The notes beneath the pieces were generated by a model. It had not been told where the DNA came from. It did not search any database and was given only the letters and a program-made list of their open reading frames with translations. Positions 62,321 to 64,000 of a stretch of 64,000 nt of DNA are shown piece after piece. The DNA is from Strix aluco. Taxonomy: Eukaryota > Chordata > Aves > Strigiformes > Strigidae. How positions within the stretch are numbered: the stretch's first letter is position 1; each line of letters begins with the position of its first letter. Made by a program: the position numbers and the translations under genes. The stretch covers positions 72,887,429 to 72,951,428 of the forward strand of contig NC_133931.1 in the NCBI RefSeq assembly GCF_031877795.1. The letters run 5' to 3'.

Positions 62321-64000
62321 CTGAAGAAAAAATACAATCTTACTGCTCGTTACTCTGAGCAAGTTTAACTGGAGATGGAGCCGTCAACCTACCTGTTGCC
62401 TTTTTAGCTTTCCTATCTGTTTTGAATCTTAAGATGTTGCATGTCAGCAGTGGGGAATCATGAAACAGAGTCTTTGTCAAGCAATTTCCAACTGACACAT
62501 AAACGGGAAGAGTGGAATAGTGGCCAATGCCTACTGAGTAAAAACAGCATCGCGTTTATTTTGGTACTAATGAAAGCTATCTCTATAAAGTGCAAGACAG
62601 CATGTGAAACCCAAATCAGCAGAAATATACATTGGATCTATTTCAGAATGTTCTGTACTAAAGCATTAACAGGAATATATAAAATTTATAAAAAGGTTTT
62701 CTTTCAAGGTTCTAAAGAAAAAATGATTAATCAGTTTATTCTCCGTCCTTGGCTTCAATCATGCCTGAGTGATGATTGAGAGAAAAAAATATTTTATTAT
62801 GTATTACTTTTATATACAAGCCTCACAAAATCTATATGGGTACTAGTTGGTGTTTTCTAGGCTTTTCTTTATGGTTTATTTATTTAGCAGGAAGAAGAGT
62901 TGGAGAAGGTGTGCTTGTGATTGGAAAGCTAAAAAAAGTTACGTGGCAGTCTAACCAATTTCTGATAGTTCTGCATGGCTGAGTTTATGTTGTTTTTTAT
63001 TTTGTGAGTGCCCTGTAAGTCTCCATACTATCAGAACTAGCCCATGCTACATACCCAAATGATCCCTGTGAAATCCCGATCTATACTGAAGTCAATGAGA
63101 ATTTCACCATTGAGTTTGGCAGTTCACTCAATAGGATTTCATACCTTCATTCTTTTTTCTTGAAGAACAAAAAGCTTGGCTAAAAGCTAAATCAATATTT
63201 ACTGAACGGGTGGTTAAAATGTTTCTTTACTTTGCCTTCAGACAGATAAATCTTAGAACAGAAAAATGTTTTCCTGTGAAAACCTGCACTGAAAAACCTT
63301 CTGTGTTGATACAATACTCTTTTAAGTAGGAGAAAAAAGGATCATTATTATTAGTGAATTATGGGAGTACATCTAGAAACTGGGACTATATAGCAAAGGC
63401 CATGATTCAGCATATCCCTCTCCATGTGATTACAAGGGAAGTGTTTGTATTCTTAACTACATGCATACGTAATTATAGGATTAGGAACTAGGCAAGTTGA
63501 ACAGTGCCTGTTTTTAACACAGCAGAGAGGTCTTAAATATTCAAACTATGGAATAAAGAAGCATTCAAGTAAAATAGTCATGTTTCTAGTGTCTTATTAA
63601 AACAAATATATGAATAGAGATTATCTATTTTCAAGTCAGTCCTCTGTAAGCACCTAGTACAGGGGATACTGCCATAACATCAGTGGAAACAACACTGAAG
63701 TCTGTAGCCTAAACCTGATTATTCCCTTGCTGAGGACAACATTAAAAAGCAGTCACTGTCAGAGAAACAGAAGAAACACAGATGGATGTTTAGAAACATG
63801 TGCATTATGTGACAGTGAGCAGAGAAAGTATCTTCAGCAATCCTGATTAAAGTGGCTTTATACAATGAGTTGCTAGGTTTCAAACTATATTCTTGCACAT
63901 GCACACTTCCAGCACTTCAGATTTCAGCAGTGAACAAGGCACAAGATTATTTTTTATGAATAAATTATCTCTGATACTGCTCATTATCAGTGTAATCTCT
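62321..64000 (-). other. INO80C intron 1, partial
   Basis: AT-rich sequence upstream of exon 2 that continues past the window edge. There is no CpG-rich promoter-like stretch and no exon matching the Lys/Ser-rich N-terminus, so the promoter and first exon are outside. Confidence 0.75.

Larger units (their letters stand above)
51940..64000 (-). other. INO80C: INO80C gene, 3' four coding exons and introns (5' end outside window)
   Basis: INO80C is the vertebrate homologue of yeast Ies6. In the INO80 ATP-dependent nucleosome remodeller it forms a module with the actin-related protein ARP5 in the nucleus. Four minus-strand exons were found by reading the reverse complement and joining them at GT-AG sites, and the frame stays open throughout. 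They encode about 140 residues that match the known vertebrate protein almost end to end, from the acidic linker before KPLPFKDPNF to the C-terminal ATSIV. The three complete introns are 2906, 1705 and 4759 bp. Intron 1 is at least 1680 bp long, and the N-terminal exon (about 50 residues, Lys/Ser-rich in other vertebrates) is not in the window. The left limit is an estimate from the first AATAAA signal. The gene points away from the right edge, so its 3' end faces the long intergenic part of the window. Confidence 0.95.

Noticed and set aside
62321..64000. Search for INO80C exon 1 and promoter
   Set aside because: No Lys/Ser-rich N-terminal frame, no CpG-rich promoter and no donor in a suitable frame were found. 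The exon must lie beyond the window.

Overview
This window looks like a piece of a bird chromosome. It is AT-rich, gene-poor DNA with split eukaryotic exons, a CR1 LINE 3' end of avian type (2410-2784) and a complete solo LTR of a type common in birds (41086-41422). No bacterial or organellar features are visible. The family names of repeats are judged by eye against remembered consensus sequences.

Only one protein-coding gene can be supported: INO80C (the IES6 homologue, a subunit of the INO80 chromatin remodeller), on the minus strand at the right. Four coding exons read cleanly through GT-AG junctions: 62210-62320, 59192-59303, 57419-57486 and 52528-52659. They give about 140 residues of a protein of roughly 190, including the whole YL1-type C-terminal domain and the stop codon. 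The first exon lies beyond 64000. The 3' UTR probably runs to about 51940. It carries an 18-bp palindrome just upstream of an AATAAA signal and a stretch that resembles a MIR SINE.

Positions 1 to about 51900 appear intergenic, downstream of INO80C. I found no convincing exon, RNA gene or processed pseudogene there, and the many short open frames look like chance. What is visible is repeat and structural DNA: a young CR1 tail with an open reading frame (2410-2784), a much older CR1/L3-type fragment (about 6020-6905), a 148-nt uninterrupted pyrimidine tract built on 20 perfect CTTTCC units (7822-7969), a strong C-run/G-quadruplex motif (1875-1909), a 70-nt imperfect hairpin (23005-23074), two diverged copies of an unrecognised repeat 3.1 kb apart (35219 and 38363), and the LTR with its 5-bp target duplication.

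No novel multi-gene system is present as far as I can read. The observations most worth checking are the unnamed repeat pair, the poly(A)-proximal palindrome with the SINE-derived 3' UTR, the long pyrimidine tract, and the 23-kb hairpin.
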